Source: Streptomyces halstedii
GTDB taxonomy: Bacteria > Actinomycetota > Actinomycetes > Streptomycetales > Streptomycetaceae
DNA: 64,000 bases
NCBI GenBank assembly: GCA_000720535.1
Contig: JOAZ01000032.1
Span: forward strand, 1-64,000
Direction: 5' to 3'
Position 1 is the first letter of the stretch; each line of letters begins with the position of its first letter. This document shows positions 33,615 through 42,482 of this stretch, in pieces. The notes beneath the pieces are model-generated. The model ran no database searches, was not told the DNA's origin, and saw nothing but the letters and a program-made list of their open reading frames with translations. A program made the position numbers and the translations under genes.

Positions 33615-34346
33615 ATGACTCTCGTCGCGATCCTCAGCGGCGCCGGTGTGTCCACGGACTCCGGCATCCCCGACTACCGTGGGCCGCAAGGCCTGTGGCG
33701 GAAGGACCCGGAGGCCATGAAGCTCGTCACGTACGACTTCTACATGGCTGATCCGGAGATCCGGCGGCGCTCCTGGCAGATGCGCCTCACCAGCGCGACG
33801 TGGGACGCCGAGCCCAACGCGGCCCACCGCGCGGTGGCCGCGCTGGAGCGGTCCGGGACCCCGGTGCGGGTCATCACCCAGAACGTGGACGGACTGCACC
33901 AGGCGGCCGGGCTGTCCGCCCGCAAGGTCGTCGAACTCCACGGCACGGCCCGCGAGGTGGTCTGCACCCGGTGCCACGCCCGGTCTTCCATGGCCGAGGC
34001 GCTCGCGCGGGTCGAGGCCGGGGAGGCGGATCCCCCGTGCGCCGTCTGCGGCGGGATCCTGAAGTCGGCGACCGTGATGTTCGGGGAGCGGCTCGATCCG
34101 CGGGTGCTGGCGGAGGCGATGGCGATCACCAAGGCGAGCGAGGTGTTCATCGCCGTGGGGACGACCCTCCAGGTGCGGCCGGCCGCGTCGCTGGCCGGGA
34201 TCGCGGTGGAGCACGGGGCCCGGCTGTTCGTGGTGAACGCGGAACCCACCCCGTACGACGCGTCGGCCGAGGAGACGATCCGCGAGCCCATCGGGACGGC
34301 GCTGCCCGCCCTGCTGGAGCGGGTCGCGGCGGCTGCGACGCCCTGA
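33615..34346 (+). CDS. Sir2-family NAD-dependent protein deacylase
   Basis: This 243-residue sirtuin removes acyl groups from lysines using NAD, giving nicotinamide and O-acyl-ADP-ribose. [15 protein letters not shown] binds [15 protein letters not shown] and ELHG supply the catalytic Asn/Asp and His, and CTRC with CAVC form the zinc site. No N-terminal extension is present. The ATG at 33615 gives the usual start. In Streptomyces such enzymes deacylate acyl-CoA synthetases, but no partner is encoded beside it. Confidence 0.92.
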   Translation: MTLVAILSGAGVSTDSGIPDYRGPQGLWRKDPEAMKLVTYDFYMADPEIRRRSWQMRLTSATWDAEPNAAHRAVAALERSGTPVRVITQNVDGLHQAAGLSARKVVELHGTAREVVCTRCHARSSMAEALARVEAGEADPPCAVCGGILKSATVMFGERLDPRVLAEAMAITKASEVFIAVGTTLQVRPAASLAGIAVEHGARLFVVNAEPTPYDASAEETIREPIGTALPALLERVAAAATP

Positions 34347-34435
34347 GGGCGGACCGCCCGCCGCTCGCGCCGTGTCCGCGTCCCGCTCGGCCGGTCGCCG
34401 GGCCGTCCTTCCGTCCTCACGGTCCCCGGGGTGGG

Positions 34436-34560
34436 GTAATGTGGAGGGCTGCGAAGGGGAGTAGCCCCGCGAACCGGTCGTCGACACACTGGAATCTCCG
34501 GATTCCCGGTGGCCGGGCCCGTGAGTTCTCACGGGCGGGCGAGACCTTCGGTCAGGTATG
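34436..34560 (+). ncRNA. yybP-ykoY manganese riboswitch
   Basis: The leader of the GDT1-family gene contains the class's conserved pieces: GGGGAGTAG (34456-34464), a helical middle with CCGTGAG/CTCACGG, and the closing GCGAGACC (34539-34546). The yybP-ykoY class senses Mn2+ and commonly precedes manganese exporters and GDT1/TMEM165-type genes, as here. A further stem, ACACCC/GGGTGT (34562-34584), follows and may be part of the expression platform. Boundaries are approximate. Confidence 0.85.
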
Positions 34561-34676
34561 ACACACCCGCGTCCCGTGGGTGTAGCCGTCATGCCGGGCC
34601 GAGTGGTCCTCCGAGGAAGCCTGAACGGCACTTCGCGAAAGACCCGGGGTCCGGCACTCACAGAAAGCCACCCGGA

Positions 34677-35264
34677 ATGCATCTCGACCTCCTGGCGATC
34701 GTCACCGCCTTCGGGCTGATCTTCCTCGCGGAGCTTCCCGACAAGACGATGTTCGCCTCCCTGGCCATGGGCACCCGTATGCGCCCGCTCTACGTGTGGT
34801 TCGGAACGTCCTCGGCGTTCATCGTGCATGTGGCCATCGCGGTCGGCGCGGGCGGTCTGATCGGGCTGCTGCCCGACTGGATCGTCAGGCTGGTCTCGGC
34901 CGTCCTCTTCGGTCTCGGCGCGTTCATGCTGCTGCGCGGGAGCGGCGGGGACGACGAGGACGAGGAGGGCGAGATCAAGACCGTGACCGGCTTCTGGCCG
35001 GTCTACTCGACCGCCTTCATGGCCGTGTTCATCAGCGAGTGGGGCGACCTGACGCAGATCACCACCGCGAACCTCGCCGCGAGCAACGGTGCCTGGTCCA
35101 CGGCGATCGGGGCGGCCGTCGCCCTGATGTCGGTGTCCGCCCTGGCCCTGCTGGCGGGGCGTTTCATCGCCAAGCGGGTGCCGCTGAAGACGGTGCAGCG
35201 CATCGGCGGTCTGTGCATGCTCGGCCTGGCGATCTGGTCGGTGACGGAGATCTTCGTCGGCTGA
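34677..35264 (+). CDS. GDT1/TMEM165 (UPF0016) family manganese transporter
   Basis: This 195-residue membrane protein has six hydrophobic helices in two inverted repeats, each with the family's metal-binding motif: AELPDKT in the first and SEWGDLTQ in the second. An acidic loop (DDEDEEGE) lies between the halves. These proteins move Mn2+ (or Ca2+) out of the cytosol. The riboswitch in its leader supports manganese. The ATG at 34677 lies about 115 bp downstream of the riboswitch. Confidence 0.9.
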   Translation: MHLDLLAIVTAFGLIFLAELPDKTMFASLAMGTRMRPLYVWFGTSSAFIVHVAIAVGAGGLIGLLPDWIVRLVSAVLFGLGAFMLLRGSGGDDEDEEGEIKTVTGFWPVYSTAFMAVFISEWGDLTQITTANLAASNGAWSTAIGAAVALMSVSALALLAGRFIAKRVPLKTVQRIGGLCMLGLAIWSVTEIFVG

Positions 35265-35279
35265 CCCGTCGGCCCCCGG

Positions 35280-35310
35280 CCGCCCCCGGCCGCGCGGTGG
35301 GTGGGGGCGG
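35280..35310. terminator. hairpin between convergent GDT1 and ogt genes
   Basis: CCGCCCCC (35280-35287) pairs with GGGGGCGG (35303-35310), 15 bp after the transporter stop and just before the ogt stop; flanking GGCC bases can extend it. Confidence 0.6.
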
Positions 35311-35316
35311 CGGCCG

Positions 35317-35853
35317 TCAGAACAGGGCCGGCGCCTCGCTCGGCTCCCCCCGTTCGAAGTCGAGCAGCCGCCGCTTGCGGTCCAGCCCGCCGCCGTATCC
35401 GGTGAGGCCGCCGGTGGCACCGACGACCCGGTGGCAGGGGACGATGATGCCGACCGGGTTCCTGCCGTTGGCGAGGCCCACCGCGCGGGAGGCGCCCGGC
35501 TTCCCGAGGCGTTCGGCCAGCTCGCCGTAGGAGCGGGTCTCGCCGTACGGGATCTGCCGCAGTTCGGCCCAGACGGCGCGCTGGAAGGGGGTGCCGTCCA
35601 GGCGCAGCGGCAGGTCGAACGTGGTGAGGTCGCCCGCGAAGTAGGCGTCGAGCTGGCGGACGGTCTCGGCGAAGGGTTCCGGGTCGGGCACGCCGAAGGT
35701 CTCCTCGGGTGGGCGGTGCCGCTGTTCGGTCATGTACAGACCTGCCAGGACGCCGTCGGTGGCGACCAGGGTGAGCGGCCCGTAGGGGCTGTCGAGGACG
35801 GTGTGCTGCCGGGTCGCCGGGGGCTTTCGGATCGCTGTCGGGGTGGCGGTCAT
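35317..35853 (-). CDS. ogt: methylated-DNA-protein cysteine methyltransferase
   Basis: This 178-residue suicide enzyme takes methyl groups from O6-methylguanine onto Cys140 in the IVPCHRV motif. The HTH region FQRAVWAELRQIPYGETRSYGE and the tail GGLTGYGGGLDRKRRLLDFE are typical. ATG at 35853 follows GGGAGACC. It starts 65 bp downstream of the Ada-AlkA fusion on the same strand, so both may be expressed together in the adaptive response to alkylation. Confidence 0.92.
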   Translation of the reverse strand: MTATPTAIRKPPATRQHTVLDSPYGPLTLVATDGVLAGLYMTEQRHRPPEETFGVPDPEPFAETVRQLDAYFAGDLTTFDLPLRLDGTPFQRAVWAELRQIPYGETRSYGELAERLGKPGASRAVGLANGRNPVGIIVPCHRVVGATGGLTGYGGGLDRKRRLLDFERGEPSEAPALF

Positions 35854-35918
35854 GGTGCGGTCTCCCTGGGGTGTGGAGGTGGTGTGCGGGGTGGCCTTCC
35901 GCGTACGGGCGCGGCTTC

Positions 35919-37391
35919 TCAGGCGGGCAGGTGGTTGATGGGGTGGTCGTCGACGGTCCACAGGTACTGCGCGGCGTACGCCCGCCACGGCCGCCAGTGC
36001 GCGGCGCGCGCGGTGAGGGCGGCCGGGGTGGACGGGAGGCCGAGCCGCTCGGCGGCCCTGCGGATGCCGAGGTCGGTGGGGAGGAAGGCGTCCGGGTCGC
36101 CGAGGGCGCGCATCGCGATGACCTCGACGGTCCAGGGGCCGAATCCGGGCAGGGCGCTCAGCTCGGCCCGCGCCCGCTCCCAGTCGGTTCCCTCGTCCAG
36201 CCGCAGGGATCCGTCGGCGAGGACGGCCACCAGGGTGGTGAGCGTGGAGCGGCGGCTACGGGGCAGGGCGAGGGCCTCGGGGTCGAGTCCGGCGAGTGCC
36301 CCGGAGGTCGGGAAGAGGTGGGTGAGACCGCCTTCGGGGTCCTCGACCGGTACGCCGTGGGCGGTGACCAGGCGTCCCGCGTGGGTGCGGGCGGCGGCCG
36401 TGGACACCTGCTGGCCGAGCACCGCGCGGACGGCGAACTCCGCCGCGTCGACCGTGCGCGGGACCCTTCGTCCCGGAGCGGCGTCCACGAGCGGGGCCAG
36501 CAGGGGGTCGGCGCGCAGTTGCCCGTCGACGGCCACCGGGTCGGCGTCGAGGTCGAGGAGTCTGCGGCACCGGCTGATGGCCTGGGTGAGGTCGCGGGGG
36601 TCGGTGAGGAAGAGCCGGCAGGCGATGTGGTCGGGCCGCGGGGAGAGCGCCACGACGCCGTGTCCGTGCGGCAGGGTGAGCGTGCGGCGGTAGGCGCCGT
36701 CGCGCCATTCCTCCACCCCCGGGACGGCGGTCGCGGCGAGATGTCCGAAGAGGTTGCCGGGTTCCAGCGGGGCCCGGTAGGGCAGCCGCAGGGAGATGAC
36801 GCCCGGGGTGCGGGGCGCCCGCGGCCCACGGGAGGCCCGGGCGCGCAGCTCCCCCGGAGCCAGCGCGAAGACCTCGCGCACGGTGTCGTTGAAGGTGCGG
36901 ACCGACGAGAATCCGGCGGCGAACGCGACCTCGGCCATCGGGAGCGCGGTCGTCTCGATGAGGACCCGGGCGGTCTGGGCCCGCTGCGAACGGGCCAGCG
37001 CGAGCGGACCCGCACCCAGCTCGGCGCGTAGCTGGCGCTCGATCTGCCGGGCCGAGTAGCCGAGGCGCGCGGCGAGACCGGGCACGCCTTCCCGGTCGAC
37101 GACACCGTCCTGGATCAGGCGCATGGCGCGGGCGACGGAGTCGGCGCGGGCGTTCCACTCCGGCGAGCCGGGGCTCGTGTCGGGCCGGCAGCGTTTGCAG
37201 GCCCGGAATCCGGCCTGCTGGCAGGCGGCGGCGCTGGGGTAGAAGACCATGTTGCGGTCCTTGGGCGGCACGACGGGGCAACTGGGCCGGCAGTAGATCC
37301 GGGTGGTCAGGACCGCCGTGAAGAACCAGCCGTCGAACCGGGCGTCCTTCGACCGGACGGCCCGCACGCAGCGCTCGGTGTCGGTGTGCAT
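35919..37391 (-). CDS. Ada-AlkA fusion: alkylation sensor and 3-methyladenine glycosylase
   Basis: This 490-residue protein joins two activities. The N-terminus is the Ada zinc domain (IYCRPSC, FRACKRC), whose first Cys accepts methyl groups from DNA phosphotriesters. It is followed by an AraC-type HTH (about 90-185). The C-terminal part is AlkA-like, with an N-terminal platform and an HhH-GPD domain (LSALPGFGPWTVEVIAMRAL) whose catalytic Asp is in FLPTDLGIRRA. Methylation probably turns it into an activator of itself and ogt, while the glycosylase removes 3-methyladenine. The C-terminal Ogt function is encoded separately just downstream. Confidence 0.92.
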   Translation of the reverse strand: MHTDTERCVRAVRSKDARFDGWFFTAVLTTRIYCRPSCPVVPPKDRNMVFYPSAAACQQAGFRACKRCRPDTSPGSPEWNARADSVARAMRLIQDGVVDREGVPGLAARLGYSARQIERQLRAELGAGPLALARSQRAQTARVLIETTALPMAEVAFAAGFSSVRTFNDTVREVFALAPGELRARASRGPRAPRTPGVISLRLPYRAPLEPGNLFGHLAATAVPGVEEWRDGAYRRTLTLPHGHGVVALSPRPDHIACRLFLTDPRDLTQAISRCRRLLDLDADPVAVDGQLRADPLLAPLVDAAPGRRVPRTVDAAEFAVRAVLGQQVSTAAARTHAGRLVTAHGVPVEDPEGGLTHLFPTSGALAGLDPEALALPRSRRSTLTTLVAVLADGSLRLDEGTDWERARAELSALPGFGPWTVEVIAMRALGDPDAFLPTDLGIRRAAERLGLPSTPAALTARAAHWRPWRAYAAQYLWTVDDHPINHLPA

Positions 37392-37980
37392 GGTTCAAGG
37401 ATGGGGCACCCACCGCCTCCGGTCTGGCGGAAATCCGACATCGGCGTGGAGCTGCCAGGACGTTCCCGCGTCACCCCGAGCACCTGTCCACCCGGTGAGA
37501 CGGACGCGGAGGTCCGCGCGTCCGGGTGCCGCGCCGTCCCCGGCCGCCGGTGGCGCCGTACGGCACCTCTGGGACGTCCCCGTGATCACCACCCCATAAC
37601 AAAGCGGCCGCCGTCGCAGTTGCGACCCGCAAAGAGTCCGCCTCGCCGGGGTGCCCCCCAGAGCACCCAAGGCGGGACAAAGGTGGCATCCAAAGCACAA
37701 CAACCCCTCCAGAAGCGACATATGAGACTCCGCCGCCCCCGTGAACCCCCACTGAATCGAAGATCATTCCATCCTGAAGGGCTGTTATGGTGCCTGGCGT
37801 TTGCGGACATGAAGAGTCCGCCGTCAAGTGAACGCCCCCGGCGACCGTGCCGACACGTTTCGGGGGCCCGTGCAGGAGCCCTGCCCACGCCCGCGTCGCG
37901 TGGCACGCGCACGCGGATCCCGGTCGGTTTCCCGGGCGCGTCTGTCGCCGGGTTCCGCGAGTGCGAAAGGGGTGGCGTGT
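37392..37980. other. 589-bp control region upstream of the symporter gene
   Basis: No gene is seen. It has GTCGCA-GT-TGCGAC (37613-37626) and GCGGAC-N7-GTCCGC (37803-37821). AAGAGTCCGCC occurs twice, near 37632 and 37812. The stretch 37730-37830 is less GC-rich than its surroundings and probably contains the promoter. The repeated AAGAGTCCGCC may mark a regulator site. Confidence 0.4.
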
Positions 37981-39732
37981 GTGAGCGGAACGGAAACAGC
38001 TCAGTTCAGCGCCGTGGTGGTCGTAGGTCTGCTGGTCTTCTTCTACGGAGGGACCTTCCTGATCTCCACCCGTATCGGGAAGAAGGACGAGAACGCCGAC
38101 GGGTACATGACCGGCGGCAACAACATCGGTTTCGGCATATCGGCCGCCAGCATGACGGCGACGTGGATCTGGGCGGCCTCGATGTACGCCTCCGCGACGT
38201 CGGGGTACACCTACGGCATTTCGGGGCCCATCCACTACGGGCTCTGGGGTGCCCTGATGATCCTTTTCATCTACCCCTTCGGCAAGCGCATCCGCTCCGT
38301 GGCCCCCAAGGCCCACACGCTGGCCGAGGTCATGTACGCCCGGCACGGCCGTTCCAGTCAGCTGATGCTCGCCGGTTCCAACATCGTCGGCAGCCTGATC
38401 AGCCTGATGTCCAACTTCATCGCCGGTGGCGTACTGATCTCGTTGCTGTCGCCGTTCAACTTCACCCAGGGCGTCTTCGCCGTGGCCGCGGGCGTCCTGC
38501 TCTACACCCTGTGGTCCGGGTTCCGCGCCTCCGTCCTGACCGACTTCGTCCAGGTCGTCGCGATGCTCGGCGCGGTGGCCGTGATCGTGCCGTTCATCTT
38601 CTTCGCGGCAGGGTTCCCGGCGGCGTTCGAGACGGGCGCCGAGAACCTGACACCGCAGCAGGGCAGCTTCTTCTCCAGCGAGGCGTTCATGGGACAGGGC
38701 GCGCCCTACATCGCCGCTGTCCTGGCCTACGCCATCGGCAACCAGACCATCGCACAGCGGCTCTTCGCCGTGCGGCAGAGCCTGATCAAGCCGACCTTCG
38801 TCACCGCGACCGTCGGCTACGGCGCCATGGTGATCGGCGTCGGCATGCTCGGCGTCCTCGCCCTCTACCTGGGGTTCGAGCCGAGCGGCGGGGACATGAA
38901 CAACCTGATCCCCGAGATGGCGTCCACCTATCTGCCGCCCGTGCTGCTGGCCCTGTTCTTCATCATGATCATCGGGGCGCTCTCCTCCACCGCCGACTCC
39001 GACCTCGCCGCGCTCTCCTCGATCATGATGGCCGACGTCTACGGGCAGAACGTGGCCGGCGTGAAGAAGGCGAACCCCCGGACGATGCTGCTGGTCGGCC
39101 GCGTCACGATGGTCGTGGCGACCGCGTTGGCCGTGGCCTTCGCCAGCCTCCAACTGAGCATCCTGGACCTGCTGGTGTTCGTCGGCGCCCTGTGGGGCGC
39201 GCTCGTCTTCCCCGTCCTGGCCAGCTTCTACTGGGAGAAGGTCACCAACCGGGCGTTCACCGTCTCGGTGCTCGCGGCGCTCGCCGTGTTCCTCCCCGTC
39301 CGCTTCTCCTGGATCCCGGTGGACGGTGTCTTCGGCATCGTCGTGGACGTCCTGTCGGTCCTCGGCGTCGGCGTCGTCCTCGGACTGATGGTGTTCGGCT
39401 TCTTCGGCACCAGGGCGGCGAAGATCGTCGGGGTACTGGCCGTCGTGGTCTCCGCGCCGTTCGCCATCGGCTCGCTGCACGAGTACGCCACGCTGTGCGG
39501 CTCCCTCGTCGCGTACTCCGTGAGCACCGTCATCTGCTGGGCGATGTCCGTCCGCCGGCGGGACGGCTTCGACTTCGCCCTCATCGCGCAGCGCACCGGT
39601 GACTTCGACGACGGGCCCGCCACGGGCACGGTCGCCGCCGGGGCCAACGGCGCCAACGGGGACGGGGTCCCCCACCAGGCGGACGGTACGGGCAGCGATG
39701 ACGCGCCCGAGCCCGCCACCACCACCCACTGA
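37981..39732 (+). CDS. sodium:solute symporter (SSS family)
   Basis: This 583-residue membrane protein has 13-14 helices and the SSS family core. GYMTGGNNIGFGISAASMTA is near helix 1. TLAEVMYARHG follows helix 3. GNQTIAQRLFAVRQ lies in the middle, and GALSSTADSDLAALSSIMMADVYG provides Ser/Thr residues of the sodium site. It takes up an organic solute with Na+; the substrate is not evident. GTG at 37981 is spaced correctly from AAAGGGG. The C-terminal 60 residues are a polar Gly/Asp/Thr-rich tail. A tiny membrane protein gene follows 16 bp later. Confidence 0.87.
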   Translation: MSGTETAQFSAVVVVGLLVFFYGGTFLISTRIGKKDENADGYMTGGNNIGFGISAASMTATWIWAASMYASATSGYTYGISGPIHYGLWGALMILFIYPFGKRIRSVAPKAHTLAEVMYARHGRSSQLMLAGSNIVGSLISLMSNFIAGGVLISLLSPFNFTQGVFAVAAGVLLYTLWSGFRASVLTDFVQVVAMLGAVAVIVPFIFFAAGFPAAFETGAENLTPQQGSFFSSEAFMGQGAPYIAAVLAYAIGNQTIAQRLFAVRQSLIKPTFVTATVGYGAMVIGVGMLGVLALYLGFEPSGGDMNNLIPEMASTYLPPVLLALFFIMIIGALSSTADSDLAALSSIMMADVYGQNVAGVKKANPRTMLLVGRVTMVVATALAVAFASLQLSILDLLVFVGALWGALVFPVLASFYWEKVTNRAFTVSVLAALAVFLPVRFSWIPVDGVFGIVVDVLSVLGVGVVLGLMVFGFFGTRAAKIVGVLAVVVSAPFAIGSLHEYATLCGSLVAYSVSTVICWAMSVRRRDGFDFALIAQRTGDFDDGPATGTVAAGANGANGDGVPHQADGTGSDDAPEPATTTH

Positions 39733-39748
39733 GTCAGAAGGAGGCACC

Positions 39749-39880
39749 GTGACCACGTTCGCCCTGAGCGCCTACGTCCTTGTATGGCCCGTCCTCGTGG
39801 CCGTCGTCCTGTTCGTGATCAGCCGCGCGTTCTTCCGCGAGTGGGCCGAGGCCCGCCGCAACGGCGAGGACCTGATCTGA
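39749..39880 (+). CDS. 43-residue symporter-associated membrane protein
   Basis: This tiny protein starts at GTG after a strong GAAGGAGG site, 16 bp behind the symporter gene. It is one membrane helix (YVLVWPVLVAVVLFVISRAF) with a charged cytosolic tail, FREWAEARRNGEDLI. Very small proteins of this type next to sodium:solute symporters have been annotated as small accessory subunits. A role in folding or activity of the neighbour is inferred from position and size. Confidence 0.75.
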   Translation: MTTFALSAYVLVWPVLVAVVLFVISRAFFREWAEARRNGEDLI

Positions 39881-39892
39881 CCCGTCCCCCCG

Positions 39893-39922
39893 TCCGGCCC
39901 CGGTGCGCCCGCCGGGGCCGGA
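39893..39922. terminator. 11-bp hairpin after the symporter operon
   Basis: TCCGGCCCCGG (39893-39903) pairs with CCGGGGCCGGA (39912-39922), 13 bp after the small ORF and between convergent genes. Confidence 0.7.
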
Positions 39923-39954
39923 ACCGGCCGTGCGCCTGTCCCCCCGGCGCGGGG

Positions 39955-41370
39955 TCACGCGGCCCGCAGCCGCCGCCACACCGCCTTCGCCGCGTGGTGT
40001 CCCGACATGCCGTGCACGCCCGGCCCCGGCGGGGTGGCCGAGGAGCAGAGGAAAACCGCCGGGTGAGCGGTGGCGTACGGCACGCGGGCGAGCCTCGGGC
40101 GGATCACCGTCTGGAGCCCGGCGAAGGCGCCGGTGGCGATGTCCCCGCCGACGTAGTTGGCGTTGCGCGCGGCCAGTTGCGGCGGACCGGCGGTGGCGCG
40201 GGCCAGGACCAGGTCGCGGAAGCCGGGGGCGAAGCGCTCCAGTTGGCGTTCGATGACCTCGGTGGCGTCCCCTTCCCAGCCCGCCGGGACGTGGCCGTAC
40301 ACCCAGAAGACGTGGCGGCCCTCGGGTGCGCGGGACGGGTCCACGAGGCTGGGCTGCGCGGTGATCAGGAAGGGGACGGCGGGGTCGCGGCCGTCCACGG
40401 CGGCGCGCAGGGCCCGGTCGATCTCCCCGGCGGTGGGCCCGATGTGGACCGTGCCCGCTCTCCGGGCCTCCTCGGCCGTCCAGGGGACGGGTCCCGACAG
40501 GGCGTAATCGATCTTGAAGCAGGAGGCGCCGTACCGGTAGCCCCGGTAGGCGCCGCCCAGTCCGGCGATCCGGGCCAGCGCGGTGGGCGAGGTGTCGAAG
40601 ATGTACGCGCGGGCGGGCGGCAGTTCGTCCAGGCGTCTGACCTCGGTGTCCGTGCGGACGGTGCCGCCCTGCTCGCGCAGGTACGAGGCGAGGGCGTCGG
40701 AGATGGCCTGGGAGCCGCCGCGCGGCACGGGCCAGCCCCTCTCGTGCGCGGCGAGCGCGAACAGCAGGGCGATGCCGCTCGTCGCGAGGCCGCCGACGGG
40801 CGCGATGGCGTGCGCGGCGAGCCCGGCGATCAGCCCGCGCGCCTTGGCGCCCCGGAAGCGCCGGGCGAGCAGGGTGGCAGGCGGCAGCGCGTCCAGGCCG
40901 AACCGCGTCCAGCGGTACGGGTCGCGCGGCAGACCGTCCCACGGGGTGCGCAGAAAGTCCTCCGCCAGGGTGTCCCAGTGCCCGAGGTAGGGCGCGACGG
41001 TCCTGCGGTAGGCCCCGGCGTCCTGAGGGCCGAGCATCATGGCACTCTCCCCCACCGACCGGGTGAGCGCGGCGGCGGAGCCGTCCGGGAAGGGGTGGGC
41101 GAGCGCCAGCTCGGGCTGGAGCCACTCCAGGCCGTGCCGGGCGAGCGGCATGGCGTCGAAGGCGGGCGAGCCGATGCCCAGGGGGTGTACGGCGGAACAG
41201 GGGTCGTGGCGGAAACCGGGGAGGGTCAGCTCCTCCGTGCGCGCGCCGCCCCCGACGGTCTCCCGGGCCTCGAACACCTCCACGGCGAAGCCCCGGCGGG
41301 CCAGTTCGACAGCGGCGGTCAGCCCGTTGGGGCCCGCGCCCACGACGACGGCATCCAGCATCGATGGCAC
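39955..41370 (-). CDS. FAD-dependent oxidoreductase, phytoene-desaturase-like
   Basis: This 471-residue flavoprotein has an N-terminal dinucleotide-binding fold, [20 protein letters not shown], followed by [20 protein letters not shown], as in the CrtI/PYROXD2-like amine-oxidase superfamily. The C-terminal block, [22 protein letters not shown], closes the FAD site. No carotenoid genes lie nearby, so the substrate is unknown and a carotenoid role should not be assumed. The start is ATG at 41370 or 41361. Confidence 0.85.
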   Translation of the reverse strand: MPSMLDAVVVGAGPNGLTAAVELARRGFAVEVFEARETVGGGARTEELTLPGFRHDPCSAVHPLGIGSPAFDAMPLARHGLEWLQPELALAHPFPDGSAAALTRSVGESAMMLGPQDAGAYRRTVAPYLGHWDTLAEDFLRTPWDGLPRDPYRWTRFGLDALPPATLLARRFRGAKARGLIAGLAAHAIAPVGGLATSGIALLFALAAHERGWPVPRGGSQAISDALASYLREQGGTVRTDTEVRRLDELPPARAYIFDTSPTALARIAGLGGAYRGYRYGASCFKIDYALSGPVPWTAEEARRAGTVHIGPTAGEIDRALRAAVDGRDPAVPFLITAQPSLVDPSRAPEGRHVFWVYGHVPAGWEGDATEVIERQLERFAPGFRDLVLARATAGPPQLAARNANYVGGDIATGAFAGLQTVIRPRLARVPYATAHPAVFLCSSATPPGPGVHGMSGHHAAKAVWRRLRAA

Positions 41371-41456
41371 CTTCGGACTCCTTCGTCAGCCGATGGCCTA
41401 CGGACCCAGGATATTGGGGCGCGTCCGCCGGGGACCCCCGGGTAGCCTCCCGTTCG

Positions 41457-42482
41457 ATGAACGATCCGCGCGTCCCCTCCTCCGCCGTCGCCGAGATGGC
41501 CGGCCGACTGGTCCGGCTGTCCGGGATCAGCGCCGTCGTGCTGGGCGGCAGCCGCGCCCGTGGCACCCACCGGCCCGACTCCGACTGGGACCTGGGGGTC
41601 TACTACCGGGGCACCCCCGATCTGGCCGGTCTCACCGCCCTGGCCTCCGAGTTCCAGGGGGCTCCGGTGGACGTGGCGGGGCCGGGCGGCTGGGGTCCGT
41701 GGGTGAACGGAGGGGCGTGGCTGACGGTCGACGGGGTCGCCGTCGACTGGATCCTGCGCGATCTGGACCGGGTGGAGTCGGTGTGGGCGGACTGCCGTGC
41801 GGGCCGCTTCGAGGTGGGCGTCCAGCCGGGCCATCCGCTGGGCTTCTGGTCACCCTGTTACGTCGGAGAGGTCGCCCTGGGTCGCGTACTGCGCGATACC
41901 GACGGCGAGGTGACAGCCCTTCGGGAAGCGGCGGGTGCCTACCCCGAACCGCTGCGCCGGGCACTCGCCGACGCCGTGTGGGAGGCGGACTTCTCCGTGG
42001 CGGCCGCCCGCAAGTCGGCCCCGTCCGGCGACGCGCTGCATGTCGCCCTGTGCCTGTCGAAGGCCTTCGGTGTGCTCGCCCAGTCCTTGCACGCCCACCA
42101 CCGCGCCTGGTGCCTGAACGAGAAGGGCGCGCTCGCGGCGACGGCGGCCCTGCCCCGGACCCCCGAGGGCTTCGCGGACCGGGTCACCGCCGCACTGCGC
42201 GGCCTGGACGCGGAGGCGGTTCGGACGGCGGCCGACGTCGTGCGGGACGTACGGGCGGTGCTGGACGGCGACCGGGGTGGCCGGGGGCCTCGGAGCCGGT
42301 CAGCTGACCCGCCCGGAACCGGGCGCTCGGGCCTGGATCGAGGGTGGGGCCGGGGTCTCGGTCAGCTGACCGAGGGGTCCGGGCCGTCCGCTCCGGACCG
42401 CAACGCGTCGAGGATCCGCCCGGCCGTCGCCGCGTCCCTGGCCGCCGTGAACGGCAGGTCGTTGCCGCCGGTGATGCGGTAG
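41457..42482 (+). CDS. nucleotidyltransferase-fold protein with read-through tail
   Basis: This 341-residue protein starts with a minimal nucleotidyltransferase domain. GGSRARGTHRPDSDWDLGVYY gives the GS...DxD catalytic pattern, and VDWILRD supplies a third acidic residue. The middle part (about 130-275) is helical. It may transfer a nucleotide to a small molecule or protein; no partner is adjacent. From about residue 280 the sequence turns low-complexity and runs through three palindromes and 121 bp into the 3' end of the convergent phosphatase gene. The tail is probably not ancestral. ATG is at 41457. Confidence 0.75.
   Translation: MNDPRVPSSAVAEMAGRLVRLSGISAVVLGGSRARGTHRPDSDWDLGVYYRGTPDLAGLTALASEFQGAPVDVAGPGGWGPWVNGGAWLTVDGVAVDWILRDLDRVESVWADCRAGRFEVGVQPGHPLGFWSPCYVGEVALGRVLRDTDGEVTALREAAGAYPEPLRRALADAVWEADFSVAAARKSAPSGDALHVALCLSKAFGVLAQSLHAHHRAWCLNEKGALAATAALPRTPEGFADRVTAALRGLDAEAVRTAADVVRDVRAVLDGDRGGRGPRSRSADPPGTGRSGLDRGWGRGLGQLTEGSGPSAPDRNASRIRPAVAASLAAVNGRSLPPVMR
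42298..42374. repeat. palindrome cluster between convergent genes
   Basis: Three perfect symmetrical elements lie in 77 bp: GGTCAGCTGACC (42298-42309), CGCCCGG-AA-CCGGGCG (42310-42325) and CTCGGTCAGCTGACCGAG (42357-42374). The first and third share the 12-mer GGTCAGCTGACC, 62 bp apart. They may terminate transcription in both directions or bind a regulator. Confidence 0.65.

Noticed and set aside
37392-37980. Short reading frames in the symporter leader
   Set aside because: Composition and lack of ribosome sites do not support genes; the region reads as control DNA.
39955-41370. Phytoene desaturase of a carotenoid cluster
   Set aside because: No phytoene synthase, GGPP synthase or cyclase lies nearby; only the superfamily can be claimed.
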